This document shows, in pieces, positions 24,976 to 36,665 of a DNA stretch of 64,000 nt. This stretch comes from Istiophorus platypterus (Eukaryota > Chordata > Actinopteri > Istiophoriformes > Istiophoridae), in the NCBI GenBank assembly GCA_016859345.1, contig CM029120.1:20607001-20671000 (forward strand), in the 5' to 3' direction. The position numbers were made by a program, and so were the translations under genes. Position 1 is the first letter of the stretch. Each line of letters starts with the position of its first letter. The notes beneath the pieces were generated by a model. That model worked only from the letters and a program-made list of their open reading frames with translations, was not told the origin of the DNA and did not search any database.

Positions 24976-27900
24976 TGTAAGAACATTTTGTTAGTGATAC
25001 TTGACTTATGAAATAAAATGTGGTATTATCTGGGGAAAAACAGTAAGTGACCTTTTCTTGCAGATTGTCCTTGGCTGCTTGAACATTAAATGAAGCAAGC
25101 ACATTTAAATAGGAAAATAAACATCAAAACAAGCATTTAACAAAATATATTAATTTTGAAAAATTATACCTTGCTGGACTACAAAACAATTTCCTCAGTG
25201 GGAGACATGCAGGTCTCTGGATTCTTCTCTCTTCAGAGGCATAGATTAATGATGTACTAAGGGACCTAAAAACTATTTAAGAACATCTGTGTTATGCTTT
25301 AGCCTTAAATCTTGTTTCTTCACCCCAAGTTTCTGTCCTTCAACTAATTAAAAAAGAATAGTTAATACTATGAGATAAGTGCAGCATTTCACAATTCTCC
25401 AAATTAAGTCTTAAAATGATGCTTTTAAACATTTCTAAAAGGAGCCTAGCCTCCCTAATCAAATGGCGCTCTAGGTTTCAGCTGCTGCCTTTCAGTTGCC
25501 TCTATGCAGAAAGAAAAGCCCAGCTGAGCTGACAGCCCCTTTTTATGAAACCTGCTCATTGCTTGGGTCCAAGTGTTAAACCACATGTTACCTTCTCCTC
25601 CAGTTTCATCCAAATAACAAAGAAGTGTATACTGTATTTCCTACTTACTCATAATGGTATTGAGCTACTTTATTTATATTCGTCCGAGCTTTGAGATACC
25701 AAATCCTGCTTTATTTGTGGTGCGGAAAAATTGCATTTAAAAATTTAACAGCAATGTGTCTTCCCAGAAACAGTGCCCCCATTATTCCACAGAAGAAGCT
25801 GTCACACGTTTTCTTAGGGCCCATTCTGTGAGCAGAAAGCAGTACCAGCAAAGGCTGTAAAAACACATTTTTCTTGAAAGACACATTGTTGTTGACATCT
25901 TCAAATGTAATTTTTCGACACTGTGACTGGGACCAATGGAATTCCATTCACAGAACGTCCATTGTGTTGGACAGAGACTGAGAAAAAAAAGCAAACAAAA
26001 AATAATCAAACAAACAAAGAAAACAGAAGAGATGTACAAAACCTCTTCACATAAAACTTAAACTAGACATGCAAATCCTGCACAAAGCGTGATAAGATTT
26101 TGCAACTGTCTTGCAGTTTTACTTTGAAAATATATTTCAAATATTTTTTTTCTCACCACCAACTGAAATTAACTCCTAACTAAAACTCTCATAAAACAGC
26201 ATCTCAAAGGGAAACTTATGAAATGTATGTAAATCCATGTTTTTTGTTTGCAGTATAGTAGTAGCAGTGTCACAGAAATACCAGACAAGTCTGTGTAAAC
26301 TGTACGGAATTGAGAGAAACTGGAAATGACTAAACATCCATCAGCTGTGTATAGCCAGCTCCAGTTAAGGTTGCTGTGTTAAAGGTGCTGGCTTCTTACT
26401 CGCTCAGTGAATCTCAGACCTCAGTGAGATCCGGCTCAGCATGCCTCTCAAACTCCTGCTATTCGGTCAGGGAACATAAATCCTGTCACCAATGTTTTCA
26501 CACTGTGAGGGCCACAAGACTTCGCTGCACGCATCTATGTAATTGTGTGTTCCTGGTGTCAAAAATTCTTAAAATTCATTGAGTTAAATACATGTTTTTT
26601 TCCTGTTTTTCTCTGAAAATCCAAGTCTTTATTTGTATTGCAGTCTATAGGGTAGTTGGATGGCACTGTCAGCGGGCTCATGGAGCAAAATGTGTAAGTC
26701 AAATTTGCCTATATTCTGGTAAAAATGATGTGTAAAGACTGAAATTTGTGGCTGTGAGGACACGGTAAATAGACATTTTTCAAAAGAGTTTAACACCTTC
26801 TCCCTGGCTTAGTAATATTACCACATCCTATCATGACTATTCAGGGCTTCAATTTAGTGATATTAGTACTTAAACCTGTATTAAGTGATTTTGGACCACT
26901 TAGATAAGTGGAAATGTAAACACAAAAACAACATATTATCAAAAATGTTACATGAAAAACTTGTTACCAATAAGATTGTTTATTTACACAGTAGATATTG
27001 GGCAACATTAGAATTCATTTGGAGGTGTGTTTCTTGCCAATTGGTCATTTTAAGGCCTACATTAACTAATTTTTCGTCTCTATTTTGGGATCCACCAACT
27101 CTTGAAAAAATATTTGGCTCTTAGGCTGCTAATGCTTCACAGCATTATTGGTATGACAAGATATCAGTGAAGGTGCAATCAAATGAAATATTTACTTTGG
27201 CTTTGACAGTAAACTGCTTAAATCTATCTTTGTGATTAATCAAAAAAACAAAGAACTCAGATTACGGTGCAAATCTCTAATCATCTCTAATAGCCCCGGG
27301 CAGGGCCAGAACTTCTGCACTGTTACAACTTCACCCTAAGGCTCAAAAAAGAAATCAGCCACCAGTAGAGCCTTTTCTTACTTAACTCCACATCTTTGGT
27401 ATCATCGTTTCCTTGCAATCAGGGAAGCAAACTCTGTTGTAGGCCTCAAATCAGCACTCAGAACCTCTCAGTTTTAGCACCATTGAGCTTGAGAACATTT
27501 TGGTCTCTTTCCCAAGACAAGACAGCACTGACATAGAAATCTGAAGTTGGGAGTCCTGGTGGAAACTCATTCTCTGTTTGCTTTGAGATCACACTAATCC
27601 AATGTCCAGGGGCAACCCATTTTAAAGATCTTATGTTGGGCTAGACCACAGGCCATGCCAACCCTGAAAATAAAACTTTGCAGACATGCATGCAACATTC
27701 TGCGTAAAGTGCAATTAAGTATTTGATGCAAGACTGATACCCTTTTTAAGAAATGTGCAGAATTACATCTTTTACAGTTAAAAATGTAGTTTTAATGGTA
27801 AAATTCTTAAATGGAAATCTCTCTTGAAAAGGAGGAATAAGTGATTCAGGAGGAAGACTTGATATTTGAACTCAACAGCCAAGCTCCACCCCCCAAATTC

Positions 27901-29394
27901 ATACACGCATTGCCATTGCAACATCACTAACTAGCAGACCTAAAGAGAAATATAGAATCCAAAGCATTTTGAATAGCATTGAAGTAGATACCCTTTCACA
28001 ATACCAAAACAAAACAAACATAAATATATATATATAACAACCAAAAAATGAGCACAAACACAGCATCCAAAACACAATAGACTAAAAACTGGCTAGAGTT
28101 ATTTGTTCAGATTGTTTCTGCAAAACTACAGTGACAGAAGAGAGGACCATAGGGTGGAGGCTAAACTAACAAAGAAGTTAATGTTACCTGGCAAAGCATT
28201 TTCAATTGTGCATGAATCCAAATAAATCCCCTGTACTAGCAAGTTTCTGTCTTTAGGTCTTTGTGGCTATAAAACCTGCAGCATTTTGTACAGACAAATA
28301 CCATGATATAGTGCAAAAAACGAGACACCAAGGAAGTTGACTAACGTTAGCTAGGTTGTGGATTAGCAAAGTGTTTCATGCCTTTCATCTCTTGGAGGTC
28401 TTCACTCTTGGAAAGCCTCACCAATATTAACACTTGGTGCATGGTGCAGTTGCTATGTATGTTTATTATGATTCAGTGTGTTGAATCCCATCTCCAATGC
28501 AGCACCTTCTCCTGACAGTTGCATTCACAGGAGCTGGCACTGACTAAAGTCCCATCTGTCCTACCTGAAGCATATGAGGCTGGGAAATTGTGTCCAGCTA
28601 TGGTTTTTTCTGCCTCGATGCTTTAAATCAGTGTCACTTTAAACATTTTTTGTGCATATGATTCTTTTAGTCTATTTTGTACTTTGTACGTCAAAGGCTG
28701 GTGTAGTTAAGTATCGCTGAAAATATTGCTGACTCCTTTCTCTGTTCTTTTTACTGTAAAGACTCATTCGAGACTTGCTTTTAATAGAGGGCTATATAAA
28801 TACTTCAACTTTAAGTTGAATTTCTCATAGCAACACTTCCAACTCCAACGGAGAGTACGGAGAAGTTGGTAATTAAATGAGAGTTAATGATGCATTTCTA
28901 CTGCCACGCATGCAGCTCCACTTCACATACACATTGCTCTCCTTGCTCCTGTTGAAGATAATTGCATAGTTACCATTCTTGTTTGCTGCATGGCTATACT
29001 GCTCATTCTGTCTGACCTAATTTGATATTTTGTTTTTGTTTGGCTGCTGTAGCTAGTGTTCTATTTTCTTTAGGTCTTAACTGAAGGTATAAACTTGAAC
29101 TACTGAACAACAAGGGTCAGTACATCACATCTTAATTTATTGATTACTGTGGTTTAGTAGATGAAAGTACAATTACAGCCAGAAGCAGTAGATGACAGGT
29201 TTCTGGTGGAGAGTGGCAGAAATGGGTTATTGCACGGATTCATTCTTGAGTTCAGCCATCATTAGGCAGAAAAGGTACATCGACATAAAATCACGTACTT
29301 TATATTCGCTCACATTTTCGCCATGCTGGAGATCTGGGGATGGCTATGTTTGTCTGTTAATCAGTCAGTCCACCACTTTGGTTGAGACATAAAT
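24976..29394. other. Long intergenic stretch, no gene recognised
   Basis: No supported exon on either strand. The 25,430-25,610 part (containing AATCAAATGGCGCTCTAGG and GCCCAGCTGAGCTGACAGCC) is of higher complexity and is a weak candidate for conserved non-coding DNA. A TATATA patch lies near 28,024-28,036. Confidence 0.45.
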
Positions 29395-29620
29395 CTCTCA
29401 AAAACAATTAAAGAAATTGCCATGAAATTTACAGCAATTCACTGACCAGAGAAGATGAATCCTACTGACTTCGGTTATCACCTTACTTTTCCTCTAGCAC
29501 CACCTTGAGGTTCACATTTGTGGTTCTGACAGAAATGTCTAAACAACTACTGGATTGATTACCCTGAAATTTTCTTAACATTTTTTGGTAGCTTGAAATG
29601 ACTGATCACACAATTTCAAC
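29395..29620 (+). repeat. Decayed dispersed fish repeat, 5' part
   Basis: AAATTGCCATGAAATTTACA, then TTTTCCTCTAGCACCACC, then CTAAACAACTACTGGATTGA and TGAAATTTTCTTAACATT. This is a widespread percomorph element; the copy at 12,862-13,142 represents the other part. Non-coding. Confidence 0.65.
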
Positions 29621-32600
29621 ACAGTATATAGTCACTGATTTCATATGGATGAAAAGGATAAAAGGAGGAGCATTCAGTCAGATCTGTGTCAGCTGCACAA
29701 AGATAAGCTAATGAAAAGGTGAGTTTTTGCCTCTATATTTTGACTGATGCTCAAAATACCAAACTGCTCAGCAGATCAGTTTGATATACAGGGTCTGATG
29801 TCCAGTTCTGCTGAGTTTAACAAATCAGTTTATCTGTTAACTGTATAACCAATACAGTATTCATCAATAATATATACTTGAATATTCCCGTAAATGATAT
29901 AAATGAATGTGGATCCCTCTGCAATGTTTGTTAGGTTTTTGAATTGCATTTATATTGTTGCATTAATTTCTAGTTAATACTACCAAAGCATTCATTAAAT
30001 AACAATGCAGACCCATGCACCACTCCTGAACCCTGCTCCTGAATGATAAACTAGAAATGTACTCGGGCGTCATTTCTTATTAAGCTAAATGAGCTTATCA
30101 TATGTGGAGACAGTTTAGTCATGAGATAATGAGTCAGTCCTGATTAATGCTTAAAAAAAACCTGTACTTTGTAAACCATTGCTGAGCCTGGACTCTGTTA
30201 AAATGAATGAGAAAAAAGTCTCTGGTAATCTCTCACCACTGATGGATTTAAAGTGCTGTATAAAAACCACAGCAGCAAAACTGAATGTGTTATGATAAAA
30301 TCTAAACCCAGAGTGAACGACTTTATTGTGTTGTGGTACATTTCATACAAGCCCTGAGTGCTGATAGAATATGCAAGCACTGTCCTTTCGCAAAATATTT
30401 ATTAGCTCCAATTCTTTATGTAGACCACAATAGCTGCACAAGATTTACAGAACCTATGGATTTTTCACTCCTATCCTGCCCTTTCTTTTTCAAGCATTTC
30501 TGTGCAGCAGTCTTTGCATTATTAAAACATATTGCAAATGATAAAAGAATAGTCACATCAGAGGTATAATCACTAATAAAACTTGGTGTTGTAAATTGCA
30601 CATAGCTTGACTAAGCAGCAGTTATTTCCATGTGAGCTGTAATCGTGTTTCTGAAAACAATGGGAGCTTGGAACTCACAGGAGGGAAGCCAAACCTGCAG
30701 TGAAAAACACAGACATAAGGTAAGATTCGACTTCTGAAGAGCAACAACGGTGAGAAGTGTAAAGCAAAATTTCACTGATGCAGGTCTTTCACTGTGATGA
30801 TGACAACTCATGGTGCTTCAAGAAAAGGATATGACCGGAGGGGCTAGAGAGAACACACTTTCCAGTGTCTACTTACTTAAAATGGGACCCATTTACCCCA
30901 TCAGTCATTGGCATTATTCCTGAATGGGTCTGGCTCCACACACTCTTTATTTAGGTACCTCTCTTCCTTTGGCCCAGTTGTTGTACATTTAGATATTATT
31001 TGCAAATCTCCAGCAAACCTTCATGATCACACTAGCAGACAAGGCCATGATCCTTGTTATGCAAGCACAGAGTGTCTTTTAGTGATGAATATGGCAGAAG
31101 GGAGTACTTTGTGTTTTCTTGGCAGAATCTGGCTGTCTGGTGAAATAAACACTTGAAAGATGATGGATAGATCTTTGTATATGGTTATTTACCAAGCAGC
31201 TACTGCTGGGATTTTTTCAAGGACATAGTCTAGTTTAAAATAAAAACTCTGAATGGTTATATCATGTCTTCAAAAAAACTATCATTGAGGCAAAACTGCA
31301 GTTCACAGTGTAATATTGCTTTCATTTATCATGCTGGGTACTCTTCTCTTATGGGCAAATCAATGAGGATGCAGATCATCTTTTATTTTTTCTGATAATG
31401 TTCCCCAGGAAGTCCTTACATGACAGAGGGATGCAATTCTATTGACAGCATGACCCAAATACTCCAATTATTCCACAAGCGAAGGAGGAGAAAGAGACAG
31501 AGAGAGGTGTTAAAATAGAAACAATATTCAGTAATGTAGAGTCGATTTGACACGTTTGCAAAGTCTGGCAAATAACAGATATGGCACCAGATCAGAGAAT
31601 ATCTCAGATGAAACAAGCATTAGATAGACGATCACATTATGCTGTGACATATTTCAGGCTATAATCTATATGCAAATATTCTACATCTTTTTTCATTGCA
31701 CCCTTTATGGGTCAGTTTGAATGTTATTGAAGGACAGTTCTAACAATATCCACAGAGGTGTGTATACTGACCTTCGCGCCTCGATACCAGTCTCTTTTCT
31801 ATTACTGACAAGGTTGGCCAAGTTTCTGTGTGAGGAATCATTACTCCTGCAGCACAAATTTTTATCTAGTACATATAATTTTCTCTCTTCGCTTCTTCAA
31901 GCTCACCACATTAAATGTAAAAGTCAGACTACATGAATAGGTGGTGTTCCTTTCTGGAAAGTTGCTCCATCAAGCTGTAATCCTGTGATGTCAAAGAAGA
32001 CAGAATCAGTGTGTCCAATAAAAGTTTCCCTGCTGCAGTGTCAGGGAGCTGACTATCAGAGTCACATCGGGAATCCCACTGTCACTAATCCTCTTTTAGA
32101 AATGTAAATGTTTGATGAGAGACACTTCTGGGGGTTTTCATTTTCACAGCAATTGCACATTAAATATCCAACTGTTTCTCAGGGTGTTCGGAGCCGTGTG
32201 TGTGCGTGCGTGCGTGCGTGCGTGCGTGCGTGTGCGTGCGTGCGTGTGTGTGTCTTTGTGTGTCTCTGTGTGTAGCTGTGGGTCTGTGGAAAGCCAGCCT
32301 GTGAGTGAGCGAGTGCTCAAACTGGCAACACTCCCCTCTTTGGGACAAAATTTTGCAATGTTGATGATTCATGGTTTACAAGTTAGGCTCTTCACTGACA
32401 CTCTCATCCACGATGATGACTTTGTACAATAAGCAAAGCCATAAAATAAGTCAATATGTGTGATTGATACAAAAACAAGGTAATACAATGTTAAAAAACT
32501 ACTACTGATAGAAGGCGATTTTTCAGCGTCACAGTAGATAACGTAGGGGAAAGTGTTATAAAAGTGTTGTGTGGATGTGTAGCATGAAAAGATCTTTAAT

Positions 32601-33582
32601 AATTCTAAAATGGAACTGTAGCATTGTATATTTTCAGTGAAGATCCAGTATTATTGGTCCTTTCATCAGAAAAGAACAGATATGGGAGGTTTTGAAACTG
32701 TCCAAAGTCCATGTCACATATCACTTTAATTGTATTTGGTTTGCACTATTCAATCTCATAGTCTACAATTTTTGCATGTACTAGGTGAGAAATCTGTGTA
32801 TGTTACCAATTTAGAACTAATCCGGAAATTATGCAGTACCTTACATTCAGCAGAGAACTTTGTCAAAAGCAACGTAATGTTTTTCCCTGCAAATATTAGG
32901 TCCACAAATGTTTTCTTTCCCTCCTCAAAAAATGATCACAGGCACCATTAAAAATAGTATGATGTAATGTATGAAACATAAGAATATATATGAATAGAAG
33001 AACAACTTTATTACAACTTTAAAAAATGTCTTTGGATCACTGACACATAACATCAGCAAAAGAACAAGTAACAAACATATATAACATACAGAACAAATGT
33101 TGTAAAAAGGCACCACTGGGTAAAATAAAAAGTAGAAAAGAACTGATAAAATACCAAAAGCAAGGCATAAAACATAACATAAAATAACATGGTGCAAGAT
33201 CTTTTTAGTGTAAAATTTAGATTGTACTCACAAATAAAAGACTTTTTAAAGTCTTTAAGTTTTTGCCAAAGGCACAATATATAGTTCCTCCCAGAGTGCA
33301 GTCTCAGACTGAGAAAATAAAGGATGATTGCAGTCCTGGCAGTATTCAGATCACTCAGCGTCATGTGGAGCTTCCCAATTGTTTTGCCACTGCCGGCTAT
33401 TCCAGCAAGTTTACTTCTGAGCCTTTCTTGTATTGTGCCTATGTTCTTTAATTGGTTCACAAATTGTACTTCTTTCTCAGCTTCTGAATGTGTGTACCTA
33501 TATTATTGGTCTAAATTGTGCCCCCCCCTTAATTTCAAGCACATAATTCAGAATATCTTCAGAAATAAATACAAATTAACCA
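29621..33582. other. Long intergenic stretch, no gene recognised
   Basis: Apart from the GTGC microsatellite and an unexplained open stretch at 33,053-33,460 (minus), nothing is supported. The latter starts from GTG; its first 65 residues (GTIQERLRSKLAGIAGSG, then TIGKLHMTLSDLNTARTA) look protein-like, while the remainder is hydrophobic AT-driven sequence. Confidence 0.4.
32195..32274. repeat. (GTGC)n/(GT)n compound microsatellite
   Basis: Alternating GTGT and GCGTGCGT units, purine-pyrimidine alternating and therefore Z-DNA prone. Confidence 0.95.
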
Positions 33583-33650
33583 ATTTTGTATAATCAGAAT
33601 ATTATATAAAATATCCAAAGTTACTAAACACAAGATAATGAGAAAAAAAA
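33583..33650 (+). repeat. Left terminal inverted repeat of the Tc1-like element
   Basis: ATTTTGTATAATCAGAATAT followed by ATCCAAAGTTAC pairs imperfectly with the right end, where the reverse complement reads ATTTTGCACAATCAGAATAT and GTTCAAAGTTAC. Confidence 0.75.
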
Positions 33651-34734
33651 CATGCATAATAGTAAAATAATAAAAACACAAAATATACATCAGACACATT
33701 TATTGACACAATATTTGGTTGCAGAAACATTAGCAATGATGACATCTTGTAGCATCTAGAAGCTTCCTGCATCCGTCTGCTGGTAGTTCCTGCCTCACAT
33801 CCATTGCTGTGTATTCAAGATCTTTTAAATTTGGAGGAATTCTTTTTGCAATGGCAGATTCAGTTCTATCCAAAGGTTTTCAATGGGATTTAGGTCAGGA
33901 CTTCATCTTTTCCTAATCAAACATCTTTTCCAAACATCCTTTTCTCCTGCTTCATGTTTGCTTTGGGTTGTTGTCCCTCTGGAGGATCCTAGACCTCCAT
34001 TGCAAACCTAGTTACACTGGGTAACAAGTTTAGCTCTAATATGCCTCAGTAATCTTATGATTTCATCCTTTGTTAAATTCGATGCCTCCACTACCAGAGG
34101 CAGTAAAGCAGCCCCATATTACAATAGAACCTCCTCCATGTTCTACTGTAGGTAGCGTGTTCTTTTCCTCATGGGCTTCATTTGTTGCCTATAAATAAAC
34201 TGATGCAGTGAATTCCCACAGATTTTTTCTTTGGTTTCATCTGTCCATATAATATTATCTCAGAAACACTGTTGCTCATCTATGAAAGTTTTTGCAAAAA
34301 TTAGCCTTGCGTCTTTGTGCCTCTCTTTCAGCATTGGTGTTCTTCTTGGCCTTTGCCCATTTTTTTCCACAGTCCACATCAACCTTTGCAGACTAACAGA
34401 GATTCTTCTTAACTCCACATCCTTGAAGAATCTCAAGAGTTTTATGACTGTGAAACTACTTGATAACATTACAAACTGTTTTTGGAAATGTGTTTTTTTG
34501 GTAATAGTATTTCTGATGCTCTCTTGTCTTTTCCATAGAGAAAAAGAACCTGGAAACGATCAGCCCCTTTTTATACAGTAAAATTATCATTCATTGGTTT
34601 GTTCAGATCTCAAAATTAAACACACATCTTATTTATTTTTATTTTGTTTGAGGAACCAATTTGAATTCATCAAAAGTGGCCAATAGTTGTGTCAAGCTTA
34701 ACTTTTATGTCTGTATTTCTTATTTCAAGATATA

Positions 34735-34799
34735 AAAACATTTTCTGTTTTTGTCCGGTAACTTTGAACATTTTTTTTGATATTCTGATTGTGCAAAAT
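34735..34799 (-). repeat. Right terminal inverted repeat of the Tc1-like element
   Basis: Reverse-complement match of 33,583-33,650, with scattered substitutions and small gaps. Confidence 0.75.
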
Positions 34800-36394
34800 C
34801 TGCATCAAGAAATGTAAGTATTATCTTGTTTTTTTCTTCATCACAGGCACTGACTGTCCAGTCAAGTCAAAATAATAATAACTTCCTGTGACTTGTTGAA
34901 TTATTCCCTTGCTGCGATGGAAAAATATATTCATTTGAACCCCTGGCAAAGCAATGCTAACAAGAAGTCAGGGCTAATTGGAATAGTGGAAATACAATGT
35001 AATTTCCTCTGTTGTATTGAACACAGTGACGTACTACGCCTGTCTAATTACCTTCAGCACAGTTATGCCTCAGCACATACAACCTTGCTCCCTTCTTCAT
35101 CTTTTAGGTTCTGTAAATCTTTCCTCTGTGTTGGTTCTTAACATCACTTCTTCGTCTTATGCATCCTGTCTCTGTGGCCATGAGAGATGTGACTGTAATC
35201 CAAATGAAGACTAATTGTCATGTTGTGCTCATTAGTTCCTTAATTATTTTCCAATCATCACTAAGGTGTTGTTTTATGATACTCAAGGCAATCATGGCAG
35301 GATATTAACATTATCATGGTGATGACTCAAATCAGAAAAAGCTGAGTCCCTCTATAAACAAGATTTGCATAAAGAAGAGGAAGAAAAAGAAGCACAAAGG
35401 CCATTTGTGTAACTGAAACCTCCAAGATACTAAATTGGAGTTTTCATGCCTAAAGAAATGTTTGAAATAAGAACTTCTCTTCCACCTATCATCAACCTGT
35501 CACTCCTGGATGGATTTGAAACAGCGTCAGTCCAAACTGTGCCTTTCTTGACTAGAGACAAGTCCATCATTCAGTACGTGAAGGGAGCAACATACTGGAT
35601 TGTGCGTTAGCTCTGTCCTGTCCGTCTCCCTGATGCCATTTGTTCTGACTCCCCACTTTCATCAAGCCTCTGCATTCAGCTGTCACTCTCTCAGTAGAAG
35701 CAGAAATGGAGGAGCCAAGTTGGACCAATCGTGGTAGATAATGTGCTTAAATCAGCCAGTGGGTGTGAAAGCAGACCACTAGGGTTTCAGCTCTACACTT
35801 CAAAGCCTCCAAATTTGCCCGACTCTCCTCATTAGTTCTGAAGAATATGCTACAAATACTGCTTTCTGTGGTTAATCAATCGCTTAATGAAAGTCTTAAC
35901 GCCTTCTTGTGCCTTTGGGCGGTCTGGTACTTGTTTGTTGTCGGTGCTAGAAAAAGAGGACCAAAACTTAAGTCTCTGTGCAAAATGCACTGATGTGTTG
36001 TCACTCAGTCTGATAACAGATAATGAAGCGTCTTCACCAGAAATGTATTACCGGTGCTGTCACAGCCAAAATATTCAACTTTTTCAATTAAATGCCCATC
36101 ACTGGGAAATCATACTTTTCTAACCCTTTTTTATATCTTCATCTTCCTTTTTACCTTTTCCTTGTGTCTATAAATATGTACCAAACAGTAATAAGAAATT
36201 AAATGTTATTAAACGTTAAAACTGTATTTCCTTAACAAGTTAAACGAAAGACAAATAAGTCAGTTTATCTGGTTTCTCTAGAGCAGCTGTAATTAATAGT
36301 TTTATTTTAACTGTGGAAAAAATGTGACAGTGTAAAGAAGGTTGCCCATTGTGATGAAGCTACAGATAATTAACACCTGATTCTGCAGCTCTTC
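34800..36394. other. Intergenic stretch, nothing recognised
   Basis: No reading frame with splice context or domain. No clear repeats seen. Confidence 0.45.
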
Positions 36395-36665
36395 TCAGCT
36401 TTATGGAGCCTTACAGTGAGTTTCAGCTCAGCATTTTGCTGTCTGGCCCACAGCTTTACCGTATTGGTTTAGTTTCACTGATCTTATAGCATTGTTTTTG
36501 GCTGCAGGCAGCTTTTCTCCATGAAACAGTTCTAGAAACCCAGCGTGCATCACCAGCTCAGCTCCAAACGACAGACATACGGACAGAGTTAACAACTTGG
36601 TGGTAAACTTAGGTGAGCATTTAGCTGCTAAAGAGTCAGCAAAACAGAGCTAAAACAGTGTGACT
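36395..36665 (+). repeat. Dispersed fish repeat (ACAGCTCTAGAAAC family), copy 1
   Basis: CATTGTTTTTGGCTGCAGGC, then GAAACAGTTCTAGAAACCCA, CATCACCAGCTCAGCTCCAA, GAGCATTTAGCTGCTAAAGA and AACAGAGCTAAAA occur in order. A second, shorter copy lies at 39,430-39,650. Confidence 0.6.

Larger units (their letters stand above)
33583..34799 (-). mobile_element. Dead Tc1/mariner DNA transposon
   Basis: About 1.2 kb with imperfect terminal inverted repeats: 33,583-33,650 (ATTTTGTATAATCAGAATAT onward) mirrors 34,735-34,799. The minus strand carries a broken transposase: RPRRTPMLKERHKDARLIFA (GRPR-like linker) in an open 69-codon piece at 34,469-34,260; IIWTDETK with the first catalytic Asp (34,230-34,250); LQRDNNPKQT with the second Asp (33,955-33,984); and SPDLNPIENLW with the last acidic residue (33,870-33,902). 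Several stops and frameshifts fall between these. The length, motif order and TIRs are typical of Tc1-like elements, which move by cut-and-paste through a DDE/D transposase. Flanking TA target duplications are not evident. Confidence 0.85.

Noticed and set aside
32160..32432. Long open frames on both strands across the GTGC microsatellite
   Set aside because: Openness is produced by the simple repeat (Cys/Val/Arg and His/Thr/Ala runs).
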